From NCBI GenBank assembly GCA_004144595.1, contig SEEM01000008.1:1-64000 (forward strand): DNA of 64,000 nucleotides. Direction: 5' to 3'. Every line of letters starts with the position of its first letter. Positions within the stretch are counted from its first letter, which is position 1. The notes beneath the pieces are model-generated. The model had not been told where the DNA came from and did not search any database. It saw nothing but the letters and a program-made list of their open reading frames with translations. Shown here one piece after another: positions 26,725 through 35,217 of this stretch. Origin of the DNA: Hyphomicrobiales bacterium (lineage in GTDB: Bacteria > Pseudomonadota > Alphaproteobacteria > Rhizobiales > Beijerinckiaceae). Position numbers and translations under genes: made by a program.

Positions 26725-27890
26725 CCGGAGCCCTTGTCCGCCAATTTGCCGGAGGCCATTGCCGGCGCGACGGCACGGTCCATCAAGGCCAGCGCCTCGC
26801 GCTCGTAGTGCTCGAGCACGACTTGCCACTTGAAATCCTTTTGCGCCCGCGCCAGTGCCGCCATCTTCAGCCGGCCGGCCAGCACATCGTCGGCGATCAG
26901 CCTGTCCATCGCCTCGGCACAGCTTGTCTCGTCGCTGAAGAACAGCCCTGCATCGCCGGCAGTCCAGCGGTTATAGGAGTTGTCGTGAGCGATGACCGGA
27001 TTGCCGGCCCAGAGCGCCTCGACAAGCGAGGGATTGGTGCCTCCGACCGTGTGACCGTGAACATAGGCGCGGGCATGGAAACGCAGGGCCTGGACGATGC
27101 TCGCGTCGTAGATCGCGCCCGGCGTCAACACCTCCGGCCCGGCCGCGGCCATGACCCGACGATGGTAAGCGATCTTGTCCGAGAACGTGCCGAGGACCAC
27201 GAGCTTCATGCCCCGCGGCTTGCGCGAGAATGCCTCGACCAGCGTCAGGATCGAATTGTCGGGCTCGATCCGGGCAATCGAAACGAGATAGCGGCCGCTT
27301 TCGAGACCAAGCCGAGCGAGAGGCGCTCCCGGAGCAGACGAGATCGGGACCCCGCCATAGGGGATCATCGCCGTCGCCGACCGCGGGCGCCGCGTCGCCA
27401 GGTGATCGGCGATAAGAGGATGATCGGCCACGAGGCGGTTCGAGGTCCAGGCTGCGATCCACTCGTTGATCCAGAACCAGGCACGGACCGGAAACGACCA
27501 TTTCGGCCGACGCCATTCGATGCCGTCCATATTGGTCAGGATCTTCCGGCCGGCGAGGCGCAGCCATGGCAGGAAGATGGCTCCGTTGTAGCCGAGCACC
27601 AGACTCACAGCCTCGCGCCGCGCCGCGTCCCGCGCGCAGTGCCAGTCGAATTCCAGCGTCGCGCGCGGTCCCTCCGACGCGACCTGCGTGCGGATCAGCT
27701 CGATGCCGCGCCACATCTCGCTGCGAAAGCGCTGCGTGACGGTCGTCACCTCGTCCTGGCAGTAGACACCGACGCGCCAGCCGCGCTCCACGAGAAAGAG
27801 CGCCAGCCTCTCCGCAAAGGTCTCGAAACCGCCATGCGCTGCCGGAATCCCTCGGGTTCCGAGGATCAGCAGGGTGGGAGGGGTAGCCAT
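26721..27890 (-). CDS. Glycosyltransferase with DUF1972 N-terminus (GT4 type)
   Basis: 389 aa. It begins MATPPTLLILGTRGIPAAHG and continues GFETFAERLALFL, the DUF1972 rhamnosyltransferase-like signature. The C-terminal GT-B domain contains YLVSIARIEPDNSILTLVEA and the donor-binding VGGTNPSLVEALWAGNPVIA. It adds a sugar to the EPS lipid-linked intermediate. ATG 27890 is preferred over the upstream reading (48 bases further), which has no family match. Followed by the GH5 gene with overlap. Confidence 0.88.
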   Translation of the reverse strand: MATPPTLLILGTRGIPAAHGGFETFAERLALFLVERGWRVGVYCQDEVTTVTQRFRSEMWRGIELIRTQVASEGPRATLEFDWHCARDAARREAVSLVLGYNGAIFLPWLRLAGRKILTNMDGIEWRRPKWSFPVRAWFWINEWIAAWTSNRLVADHPLIADHLATRRPRSATAMIPYGGVPISSAPGAPLARLGLESGRYLVSIARIEPDNSILTLVEAFSRKPRGMKLVVLGTFSDKIAYHRRVMAAAGPEVLTPGAIYDASIVQALRFHARAYVHGHTVGGTNPSLVEALWAGNPVIAHDNSYNRWTAGDAGLFFSDETSCAEAMDRLIADDVLAGRLKMAALARAQKDFKWQVVLEHYEREALALMDRAVAPAMASGKLADKGSG

Positions 27891-28066
27891 TTTCAAACTG
27901 TCCAAACCGGCCCGCTCATTAGGCAGGCAAAGCGTCACAGTTTCATTATGCCTTGAGTTTCCGCGATTTATCCCCCTTTCATCCCGAATGGTTAGGACGA
28001 TCTTTCCCGAATTACGGACTCGTTCGGCCGCGCCGGGATCAAGACGGCCGTGAACGGAAATGGATC

Positions 28067-29206
28067 GTGACGCTGCGCATCGCCTGCATTCACCAGGGTT
28101 ACGAGCTTTACGGCTCGGATCGCAGCTTCGCCGAAAGCGTCGCCGCGCTGCGCCAGGCCTATCCTTCGGCCGAGATCGAGGTTGTCCTGCCCTGCGAGGG
28201 GCCGATTCGCGGATTGCTCCAGGCCAATGCCAGCAGGATCGTGATCGAGCCGCTCTGGGTGCTCAGGCGCAGGGACCTGCCCCGGCTGGTCGCGACCGCG
28301 CCGGTGGTCCTGCCCCTCGCCGTGCTCCGCGCAGCACGGCGTTTCAGGCGATCCGACCTCGTCTACATCAATACCTCGGTCATCGTCGATCACGTGCTGG
28401 CGGCCCGGTTCTTTAGGGGCAAGGCGCTCCAGCACATCCACGAGATTCCGGAGGGTGCCACACGCACGCTGCTGCGCCGGCTCGTTCTCTGGGGCCGCGC
28501 CCGGCTGATCTTCAACTCGCGGGCGACCCGCGAGGCCTTCGACGCTCCGGCCGGCCACCCCGCGGACGTGATCTATAATGGCGTCGCCGGCCCCGCCGAC
28601 TGGGCGCCGACCGAGTATGACGGCAAGCGCTCCTTGCGGGTGCTGATGCTCGGCCGGATCAACCGCATCAAGGGCCAGGAAATCCTGCTCGCGGCGCTCG
28701 CCGCCCTGCCCACGGATATCCGCGACCGGGTCGAGACCCGCATCGTCGGCAGCGCCTTCGAGGACCCCGGCCTGGAAACGGCCCTGCGCGAAGCCGTGAC
28801 CAGCGCCGGCCTCGCTTCCCATGTCAGCGTCGAGCCTTTCCTCGACGACCCGACCCCGCTCTATCGTTGGGCGGATGTCGTCGCGGTGCCGTCGCGCCGC
28901 CCTGAATCGCTCGGCCGCGTGGCGATCGAGGCGATGGCCTTCGGCCGCCCGCCGCTCGCCTCCGCCATCGGTGGCTTGCGCGAGGTGGTCGCTGATGGCG
29001 TCACCGGCCGCCTGCTGCCGCCGGGCGATGCCGAGGCGCTGGCCAAGGCTTTGGCAGAGATCGTGGGCAACCCCGGAATCCTCGCGCCGATGGCGCGGGC
29101 CGGGCGCGAGCGCTTCACCGCGCTGTTCAGCGAGCAGGCAGTGGCACAGGCGATCGCCGCCGTCGCCGACGACATGCTGCGCCGGAGTGCAGGCCGACCG
29201 CAATGA
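28067..29206 (+). CDS. Glycosyltransferase family 4 protein
   Basis: About 379 aa. The N-terminal acceptor domain starts VTLRIACIHQGYELYGSDRS, and the C-terminal GT1/GT4 donor domain has LRVLMLGRINRIKGQEILLA and the E-x7-E region SLGRVAIEAMAFGRPPLASA. Probable EPS sugar transferase. I use GTG 28067, directly before the conserved N-terminus; the reading can extend to a TTG at 27953, but those 38 residues lack family character. The stop overlaps the next start (ATGA), so it is coupled to the flippase. Confidence 0.85.
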   Translation: MTLRIACIHQGYELYGSDRSFAESVAALRQAYPSAEIEVVLPCEGPIRGLLQANASRIVIEPLWVLRRRDLPRLVATAPVVLPLAVLRAARRFRRSDLVYINTSVIVDHVLAARFFRGKALQHIHEIPEGATRTLLRRLVLWGRARLIFNSRATREAFDAPAGHPADVIYNGVAGPADWAPTEYDGKRSLRVLMLGRINRIKGQEILLAALAALPTDIRDRVETRIVGSAFEDPGLETALREAVTSAGLASHVSVEPFLDDPTPLYRWADVVAVPSRRPESLGRVAIEAMAFGRPPLASAIGGLREVVADGVTGRLLPPGDAEALAKALAEIVGNPGILAPMARAGRERFTALFSEQAVAQAIAAVADDMLRRSAGRPQ

Positions 29207-30459
29207 ACCTCCGGGCCATCCGCCAGATCATCCTGCGGCTCGTCGTCATGGTCGGCGGCGAAGCGATGCAGAGCGCCTTCCATCTCGGCCTCAACATCGC
29301 GCTGCTGCATGCGGTATCGGCGCGCGACTACGGCATCTTCGCGCTGGTGATGGTCGTCGGCGGCCTCGGCCTGACCTATATCCGCGCGCTTACGGCCCTG
29401 CCGGCCAGCATCGCCATCTCCCAGAGCCGCCGCCTTGGCGCGTCCGGAGCCTATGACGTCACCTTCGGCTCGGCCGCGATGCTGCTGTCGCTGCTGCTCG
29501 GCCTCGTCGTCACCGGAGCCCTCAGCGCCTGGCTCGACGAGGGCGCGCCGTTCGGCGGCGCTTTCGTCGGCCTGTGGGCGATGCGGGCGCATGTCCGGAC
29601 GGTCTTCTTCGCCCGCAACCGCCAGATGCTGGTCAGCATGAGCGATCTCGCTTTCACGCTCAGTGGTGCCATCGGGGCGGCCTGGGTGATCTGGGGCGGC
29701 ACCCACATTCTCCTGCACATATTCATGGTCATGGCCGGCGCGAACGCGCTCGGCATTGCGTTGATGCTGATCGCAGGGCGCAATCGCCGCATCCGCATCA
29801 CCCTCGGTCGGCACCTCTGGCGGCGCTATCGGCGGCTATGGCGCGACCTCAAATGGTCGGTGCTGAGCGTCACCATCACCAATCTGCAAGGCCAGGGCAT
29901 GGCCCTTATGGTCGCGGCCATGGCCGGCCCTGCGGCCTATGCACCTATCGCGGCGGCGCTGGTCAATTTCGCGCCCCTGCGCATCGTCTCGGCGGCCTTC
30001 GCCAACATGATGCACCCGGAGCTCTCATCGCTGATCGCCCGTCGCGACTTTACGGAGGTCGGTAAGCGCCTGCGCCGCTGGCCATTGCCACTGGCATGCC
30101 TCGGCATCCTCTACGGAATCGTCGTCCTGATCGCCCTGCCCTTCATCGAACCCGACAGCCTGGCAGGCACCGACCTCTTCCGGATATCGGTGCTGGCCTG
30201 GATCGTTGGCAGCCTGCCCATGCTCTATGTTATGCCGCGCATCTGGCTGGAGATCGCGCACGACTTTCGCTCGATCGCCATCCTTTCGGCCATCGCCGCC
30301 GCAGCGGGCCTGCTGCTCGTCTTCGTCCTGCTGCTGACGGTCCCGCCATCCTGGGCGCTGCTCGGCGGCGCACTCTCGGAGATCATCGTGCTGATCGGCT
30401 CCTGGGCGATCGTCCGGCCGCGGCAGCGCGTGGCAGAGCAGGCCGGGAGCCGGCGCTGA
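29203..30459 (+). CDS. Polysaccharide flippase (Wzx/oligosaccharide flippase family)
   Basis: 418-aa membrane protein with about twelve hydrophobic helices, beginning with an amphipathic start and HLGLNIALLHAVSARDYGIF, the usual N-terminal motif of PST/Wzx exporters. It should flip lipid-linked repeat units across the inner membrane for the VpsF-type polymerase. Last EPS gene of this block; the following 151 bp contain a short palindrome and then an unrelated hydrolase. No initiating sugar-phosphate transferase or outer-membrane exporter gene is visible in the window. Confidence 0.87.
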   Translation: MNLRAIRQIILRLVVMVGGEAMQSAFHLGLNIALLHAVSARDYGIFALVMVVGGLGLTYIRALTALPASIAISQSRRLGASGAYDVTFGSAAMLLSLLLGLVVTGALSAWLDEGAPFGGAFVGLWAMRAHVRTVFFARNRQMLVSMSDLAFTLSGAIGAAWVIWGGTHILLHIFMVMAGANALGIALMLIAGRNRRIRITLGRHLWRRYRRLWRDLKWSVLSVTITNLQGQGMALMVAAMAGPAAYAPIAAALVNFAPLRIVSAAFANMMHPELSSLIARRDFTEVGKRLRRWPLPLACLGILYGIVVLIALPFIEPDSLAGTDLFRISVLAWIVGSLPMLYVMPRIWLEIAHDFRSIAILSAIAAAAGLLLVFVLLLTVPPSWALLGGALSEIIVLIGSWAIVRPRQRVAEQAGSRR

Positions 30460-30483
30460 CGCAGGCCCGCCGATGGCAAGCAT

Positions 30484-30502
30484 AGGCAATATCTATTTGC
30501 CT
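30484..30502. promoter_or_regulatory. Inverted repeat AGGCAA-N7-TTGCCT
   Basis: Perfect 6-bp arms within an ATAGGC...GCCTG context, about 110 bp upstream of the hydrolase start. Size and AT-rich centre resemble a LysR-type operator. The adjacent LysR gene is a decayed fragment, so if this was its site it is now orphaned. Role inferred. Confidence 0.35.
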
Positions 30503-30610
30503 GCGCCACCCCTCGCCTGAAATCCTGAGAGGGATCGTTCGCTCGCCCTGGCCAAGCGGACATGTCGCACCGCAGCAGCGCCCGCCCGGCCCGGCGGAGA
30601 GGAGAACGTC

Positions 30611-31855
30611 ATGCCCAGCCTCGACAAGGCCCGTATCGACATCGAGCGATTCTGGACCACGATCGAGCGCTCGGCCGAGATCGGCCCGGGCCGACCGGGC
30701 GGCCTCTCGCGCCTCGCCCTCTCCGATGCCGACAAGGACATCCGCGACATCTTCGTAGCCTGGTGCCGCGAAGCCGGGCTCGCCGTGCGCGTCGATGGCA
30801 TCGGCAACATCCTCGCCCGCCGCGCCGGCACCGATGACAGCCTGCCGCCGGTGGTGATGGGCAGCCATCTCGACACCCAGATCAATGGCGGCCGCTTCGA
30901 CGGCATCGCCGGCGTCCTCGGCGGGCTCGAAGTCTGTCGCACGCTCGATGCCCTCGGCCATCGCACGCGCCGGCCGATCGAGATCGTCAACTGGACCAAC
31001 GAGGAAGGCGCGCGCTTCTCGCCGCCGATGGTCGGCTCCGGCTGCTTCGTCGGCGCCTATACGCTCGACTGGGCGCAGGGGCGCACCGACGAGGAAGGCC
31101 GCACGATCGGGCAGGAGCTGGAGCGCATCGGCTATCGCGGCGAGATGGAAGCCGTGCCGCATGCCTTCGACGCCTATGTCGAGTTCCATATCGAACAGGG
31201 CTACTATCTCGACCGCGACGGAATACAGGTCGGCGTCGTGACCGGCGGCTTCCCGAGCACCGGCATGCTCGTCGAGTTCAAGGGCGAGACCGCCCATACC
31301 GGCCCCTGGCCGATGGAGCGGCGCCGCAATGCCCTGCTTGCCGGCGCCCGCCTGCTGGTCGAGACCGACGAGATCGGCTGGGCCTATGCCGGAAGCGGCG
31401 GCAAGGCGACGGCCGCGCGCCTCGCCGCCTGGCCAAACAAGCCGGGCATCCTGTCAGACTGGGCGCAGGCCGTCTGCGACGTCCGCCACCCCGATCCGGA
31501 AACCTCCGAGGTGATGGCCGAGCGCGTCCGCCGCGCCGTCGGCGAATCCGCCGCCCGCGCCGGCTGCACCGCCGAGATCCTCGATGTTTGGAGATGGGGC
31601 GGCAGGATCTTCGCGCAGGAGCTGATCGACAGCGTCCGCGAGACCTCGCTGGCGCTGGGCTATCGCACGCAGGACATCCTCAGCCAGGCCGGGCACGACG
31701 CCTATTTCGTCGCGCGCCACGCGCCGACGACGATGATCTTCGCGCCCTGCAAGGGCGGCATCACCCATAACAACGCCGAGCTCTGCACGCGCGAGGACCT
31801 GGAGCCCGGCCTCAACGTGCTGCTTCACACGGTCATGGCACGAGCGGATCGCTGA
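30611..31855 (+). CDS. Zn-dependent hydantoinase/carbamoylase-family amidase (M20)
   Basis: 414 aa, the family length. Metal-site motifs are visible in order: VMGSHLDTQINGGRFDGIAG, WTNEEGARF, VEFHIEQGYYLDRDG, TAHTGPWPM, SQAGHDAYFVAR and CKGGITHNNAE. Relatives hydrolyse N-carbamoyl-L-amino acids, ureidoglycolate or allantoate in the cytoplasm; the exact substrate is not readable. ATG 30611 has a GAGAGGAGA site. Next to it lie remnants of a LysR regulator and a peptide permease, so it may once have belonged to an uptake-plus-hydrolysis cluster. Confidence 0.9.
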   Translation: MPSLDKARIDIERFWTTIERSAEIGPGRPGGLSRLALSDADKDIRDIFVAWCREAGLAVRVDGIGNILARRAGTDDSLPPVVMGSHLDTQINGGRFDGIAGVLGGLEVCRTLDALGHRTRRPIEIVNWTNEEGARFSPPMVGSGCFVGAYTLDWAQGRTDEEGRTIGQELERIGYRGEMEAVPHAFDAYVEFHIEQGYYLDRDGIQVGVVTGGFPSTGMLVEFKGETAHTGPWPMERRRNALLAGARLLVETDEIGWAYAGSGGKATAARLAAWPNKPGILSDWAQAVCDVRHPDPETSEVMAERVRRAVGESAARAGCTAEILDVWRWGGRIFAQELIDSVRETSLALGYRTQDILSQAGHDAYFVARHAPTTMIFAPCKGGITHNNAELCTREDLEPGLNVLLHTVMARADR

Positions 31856-32505
31856 GCACGGGTTCGACAGCTTCCGCCGCCGGTTCCTCCTCGCTCGCGC
31901 CCAGCCGCTGCTCGAAAAGCCGCAGGAAGGCTTCTTCCGCGGCATTGAGCTGCATGGCCGGATTCGAGACGAAATAGAGATCGGCGCCGAGCAGATCCTC
32001 GGGCCTTGCGAGGTTCCATAGCGAGCGGCTCTCCAGCGCCTGCGCCACGGAGGCCAATGGCAGAATGCCGATGCCGAGCCCGGCCGCGATCATTCTTGTG
32101 ACCTCCTCCAGATTGGGGCTGGAGCCGACGACCCGGCTGTCGAGTCCCGCCCCCTCCCGGACCGAGACCATCGGCTCCAGCGCGCCGTCCTGCCCGCAGG
32201 CGAGCGCCACGAAGGGCTCGTCTCGCAGGTCCGCCAGCGGCACGTCCGCGAGGCCGAAGAGCGGATGCCGCACCCGCACAGGATGCCGAACTCCTCGCGC
32301 AGCAGCGGGCGGCAATCGAGCCCGGCCAGTGGCTTCGACAGCAAACAGAAGCCGAAGGGGCTGAGCTTCTGCGAGACCGCGCGGACGATATCCTGGCTGT
32401 TCGCGACATCGATCCGCACGCTGCCGCCGGGATGCTTACGGTTGAGCAGCGTCAGCGTCCGGTCGAGCGGCGGCTGCACGACATGGGTGACGACGAGGAG
32501 CCGAT
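31833..32505 (-). pseudogene. LysR-family regulator remnant (frameshifted, lacks HTH)
   Basis: Only the effector-binding domain remains. The first part (LLVVTHVVQPPLDRTLTLL, SQDIVRAVSQKLSPFGFCLL, LREEFGILC) is in one frame down to about 32280. The rest (VRVRHPLFGLADVPLADL, LEEVTRMIAAGLGIGILPLA, to the stop at 31833) is in another, so there is a frameshift near 32275-32282. The N-terminal 90 or so residues with the helix-turn-helix are absent: the recognisable sequence ends at about 32500, where a permease fragment on the opposite strand begins. The 3' end overlaps the hydrolase stop. Confidence 0.8.
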
Positions 32506-32517
32506 CTCGGCAAGCGC

Positions 32518-33219
32518 ATGATCCCGCCTTTCTGGTATCCAGGCTCGGACCCGGCCCACCGGCTGGGCACCGACCATCGCGGCCGTGACTACCTCGCCCG
32601 CCTGCTCTATGGCGCCCGCGTCTCGCTCCTGATCGGGCTCGGCGTCACGCTCTGCGCCGGGTTCATCGGAACGATGCTCGGCCTCGCCGCCGGTTATTTC
32701 GGCGGCCGCGTCGACATGGCGATCAGCTTCATCGTGACGACGCGTCTGTCGCTGCCGATCGTGCTGGTCGCGCTCGCGGCAGTGGCGCTCGGCGGCGCCT
32801 CGCTGAAGACGCTCGCCATCGTGCTCAGCCTCCTGCTCTGGGACCGCTTCGCCGTCGTGGTCCGCGCCGCCGCCCAGAGCCTGCGGAACCGCGAATTCGT
32901 CCAGGCGACGCAGTCCTTCGGCGCCTCGCATCTCTACATCATGCTGCACGGCATCCTGCCGAACCTGCGCAACACGCTGATCGTGGTCGCGACGCTGGGG
33001 ATCGCCAACGTCATCCTGCTCGAGGCCGCGCTCTCCTTCCTCGGCCTAGGCGCCCAGCCGCCGACGCCGTCCTGGGGCCTGATGATCGCGGAAGGGCGCG
33101 AGCACATCCTGTTCGACCCCTGGCTGATCGCCCTGCCCGGCGCCGGGCTCTGCCTGCTGATCCTGGCGGTGAACCTGCTCGGCGACGGCGTCCGCGACGC
33201 GCTCGACGAGCGGCGCTGA
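32518..33219 (+). CDS. N-terminally truncated DppC-type ABC permease (probably non-functional)
   Basis: 233 aa from the first in-frame ATG, with homology beginning slightly earlier (DLGKR at about 32503). It keeps AHRLGTDHRGRDYLARLLYG, five hydrophobic helices and FLGLGAQPPTPSWGLMI, but lacks the first transmembrane helix of about 40 residues. No partner permease, binding protein or ATPase adjoins it. It abuts the LysR remnant head-on, so this is the 3' part of a deleted transporter operon. It differs from the complete DppC-type gene at 3678-4523, so it is not a duplicate of it. Confidence 0.75.
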   Translation: MIPPFWYPGSDPAHRLGTDHRGRDYLARLLYGARVSLLIGLGVTLCAGFIGTMLGLAAGYFGGRVDMAISFIVTTRLSLPIVLVALAAVALGGASLKTLAIVLSLLLWDRFAVVVRAAAQSLRNREFVQATQSFGASHLYIMLHGILPNLRNTLIVVATLGIANVILLEAALSFLGLGAQPPTPSWGLMIAEGREHILFDPWLIALPGAGLCLLILAVNLLGDGVRDALDERR

Positions 33220-33225
33220 GCAGGT

Positions 33226-34377
33226 TCAGCTCAGCGCCTTCACCATGTTGCGGGCGATGACGATCTGCTGGATCTGCGAGGTGCCCTCGTAGATCCGGAA
33301 CAGGCGCGCATCCCGGTAGAAGCGCTCGATGCCGTGATCGGCGATATAGCCGGCGCCGCCATGGATCTGCACGGCCCGGTCGACCACGCGGCCGACCATC
33401 TCGCTGGCGAAGAGCTTGCAGCAGGCGGCGTCCGTCGCGACGTCCTCAGCCCGATCCTTGGCGCGCGCCGTCTCCAGCACCATGCAGCGCGCCGCATAGG
33501 CCTCCGTCCGGCTGTCGGCGAGCATCGCCTGCACGAGCTGGAACTCGGCGATCGGCTGCCCGAACTGCTTGCGCTCGACGGCATAGCGCAGGCTGTCGTC
33601 GATCACGCGCTCGGCCATCGCGACGCAGACCGCCGAGATGTGCAGGCGCCCGCGATCGAGCACCTTCATCGCCGTGCGGAAACCCTGCCCCTCGCGCCCG
33701 CCAAGCAAGGCATCGCTCGGAATGTGGCAATCTTCGAAGATCACGTCGCAGGTATGCGAGCCGCTCTGCCCCATCTTCCTGTCGATCGGTCCGAGCGAGA
33801 GCCCGGGCGTGCCGGCCTCGACGAGAAAAGCCGAAACGCCTTTCGCGCCGGGCTGCGACGGATCGGTCCGCGCGAACACCGTGAACAGGCCTGCATGCGG
33901 GGCATTGGTGATAAAGCGCTTGGTGCCGTTGAGGACATAGCCGCCCTCCACTGGCCGCGCCGAGGTCTTAAGCGAGGCGGCATCGGAACCGGCTTCTGGC
34001 TCCGTCAGGGCAAACGAACTGATCAACTCGCCCGAGGCCAATCGCGGCAGGTAGCGCTGCTTCTGTTCCTGCGTGCCGTCCATGATCAGCCCCTGCGAGC
34101 CGATGCCGTTATTGGTCCCGATCAGCGAGCGGAAGGCCGGCGAGGTCTTGCCGAGCTCGAAGGCGACCCGGACCTCCTCCTCCATGGTCATGCCAAGACC
34201 ACCGTATTCTTCCGGGATCGACAGGCCGAACAGCCCCATCTCCGCGATCTCCCGGCGGATTTCCGGCGGGATCCGATCGTCCTGCGCGACCTGATGTTCC
34301 AAGGGCCGCAGGCGCTCGCGGACGAAGCGCGCCACGCTCTCAAGCAGCCCCTGCATCGTCTCGCTGTCCAAGGCCAT
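33226..34377 (-). CDS. Acyl-CoA dehydrogenase
   Basis: 383-aa flavoenzyme that introduces the alpha-beta double bond into acyl-CoA. Recognisable family blocks are FGLSIPEEYGGLGM, FALTEPEAGSDAASLKTSA, FITNAPHAGLFTVFARTD and the C-terminal QIHGGAGYIADHGIERFYRD followed by RIYEGTSQIQQIVIARNM. Its chain-length preference is unknown. Divergent from a CoA-transferase remnant and a TetR regulator, with a palindrome between them, so it is probably under TetR control. Its stop lies 6 bp from the truncated permease. Confidence 0.93.
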   Translation of the reverse strand: MALDSETMQGLLESVARFVRERLRPLEHQVAQDDRIPPEIRREIAEMGLFGLSIPEEYGGLGMTMEEEVRVAFELGKTSPAFRSLIGTNNGIGSQGLIMDGTQEQKQRYLPRLASGELISSFALTEPEAGSDAASLKTSARPVEGGYVLNGTKRFITNAPHAGLFTVFARTDPSQPGAKGVSAFLVEAGTPGLSLGPIDRKMGQSGSHTCDVIFEDCHIPSDALLGGREGQGFRTAMKVLDRGRLHISAVCVAMAERVIDDSLRYAVERKQFGQPIAEFQLVQAMLADSRTEAYAARCMVLETARAKDRAEDVATDAACCKLFASEMVGRVVDRAVQIHGGAGYIADHGIERFYRDARLFRIYEGTSQIQQIVIARNMVKALS

Positions 34378-34420
34378 CGCCGTCTCCCTCGCCTGCCCTT
34401 GCCCACCGTATTGGGCTTCC

Positions 34421-34461
34421 TTGACAAGGCCGGGCAGTTAAATACCTTCCAGCCGGTAAGT
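34421..34461. promoter_or_regulatory. Divergent promoter with TetR-like inverted repeat
   Basis: TTGACA at 34421-34426 is a good -35 hexamer for the plus strand. ACCTTCC (34444-34450) and GGTAAGT (34455-34461) form an imperfect 7-bp inverted repeat with a 4-bp spacer, resembling operators of fatty-acid TetR regulators. It lies between the acyl-CoA dehydrogenase and the TetR gene. No clear -10 is visible at ideal spacing. Confidence 0.45.
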
Positions 34462-34489
34462 AAATATCGCGGATGCGAGGCGACAGGCG

Positions 34490-34593
34490 TTGGGCGCGGC
34501 ACTGGACGGCATCAAGGTCATCGATCTCACCCGCATTCTCGCCAGGCTGCGCCTGTGCTCTTGCAGCACGGTCGGCAGACGCGGCCCATGGTG
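34490..34593 (+). pseudogene. CaiB/BaiF CoA-transferase 5' remnant
   Basis: Reads LGAALDGIKVIDLTRILA, the invariant N-terminus of class III CoA-transferases, and then loses similarity (ARLRLCSC...) and stops at 34591-34593, where the TetR gene starts. The rest of the roughly 400-residue enzyme is gone, so an internal deletion has joined its first 20 codons to the TetR upstream region. The preserved start suggests the gene was once expressed from the promoter just upstream. Confidence 0.65.
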
Positions 34594-35214
34594 ATGCACG
34601 TCGACACCGCAGCGAACCCGAAGCGCCAGGGGCGTCCGCCGACGATCGCGAATGCGCGCGAACGCATCCTCGATGACGCTGCCCGGCTCTTCGCCCGCGA
34701 TGGCTATGAGGGAACCTCGCTCGGCGAACTCGCGACCTCCGTCGGCGTCACCAAGGCGGCAATCTATCACTACTTTCCCAACAAGCAGGAGATCTACGAG
34801 GCGATCATCGTGCGCACGCTCGAAGGGTTGCGCCGTCATGTCTCGCAGGCCACGACGCAGGTCTCAGCCCCCGAAGAGGCGCTCGCCTGCTTCATGGCCG
34901 CCCATGCCGATTTCTTCGAGGAGAATTATGACGGCTTCCTCACCATGCTCGTCGGATATGGCGGCATGGAGAATGTCGTGATGGTCGCGGAGGCGCAGAA
35001 GCTGCGCGACGAGCACGAACAGGCGCTGAGACACATCATCGCCGACGGCATCGCCAAGGGCGCATTCCGCCCGATCGATATCGACGTCACCGGCCGCGCC
35101 GTCCTGTCGATGCTCAACTGGATGGTGCGCTGGTTCAAGCCGGGCAAGGGCCGCCGCGCCGCGTCCTTCGCGCAGGATTATTGCGATCTCATGCTCGGCG
35201 GCCTGCGCGGTTGA
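34588..35214 (+). CDS. TetR/AcrR family transcriptional regulator
   Basis: 208 aa. The N-terminal helix-turn-helix reads ARERILDDAARLFARDGYEG and TSLGELATSVGVTKAAIYHY, ending FPNKQEIYEAI. The C-terminal helical domain is typical of TetR_C proteins that bind acyl-CoA or other hydrophobic ligands. ATG 34588 is the first sensible start (a second ATG is two codons on); the reading is open far upstream only as a shadow. It probably represses the divergent acyl-CoA dehydrogenase through the inverted repeat at 34444-34461. Confidence 0.9.
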   Translation: MVMHVDTAANPKRQGRPPTIANARERILDDAARLFARDGYEGTSLGELATSVGVTKAAIYHYFPNKQEIYEAIIVRTLEGLRRHVSQATTQVSAPEEALACFMAAHADFFEENYDGFLTMLVGYGGMENVVMVAEAQKLRDEHEQALRHIIADGIAKGAFRPIDIDVTGRAVLSMLNWMVRWFKPGKGRRAASFAQDYCDLMLGGLRG

Positions 35215-35217
35215 CGG

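Noticed and set aside
33334-34587. Extension of the TetR gene far upstream
   Set aside because: It shadows the acyl-CoA dehydrogenase on the other strand; TetR homology begins only after 34588.
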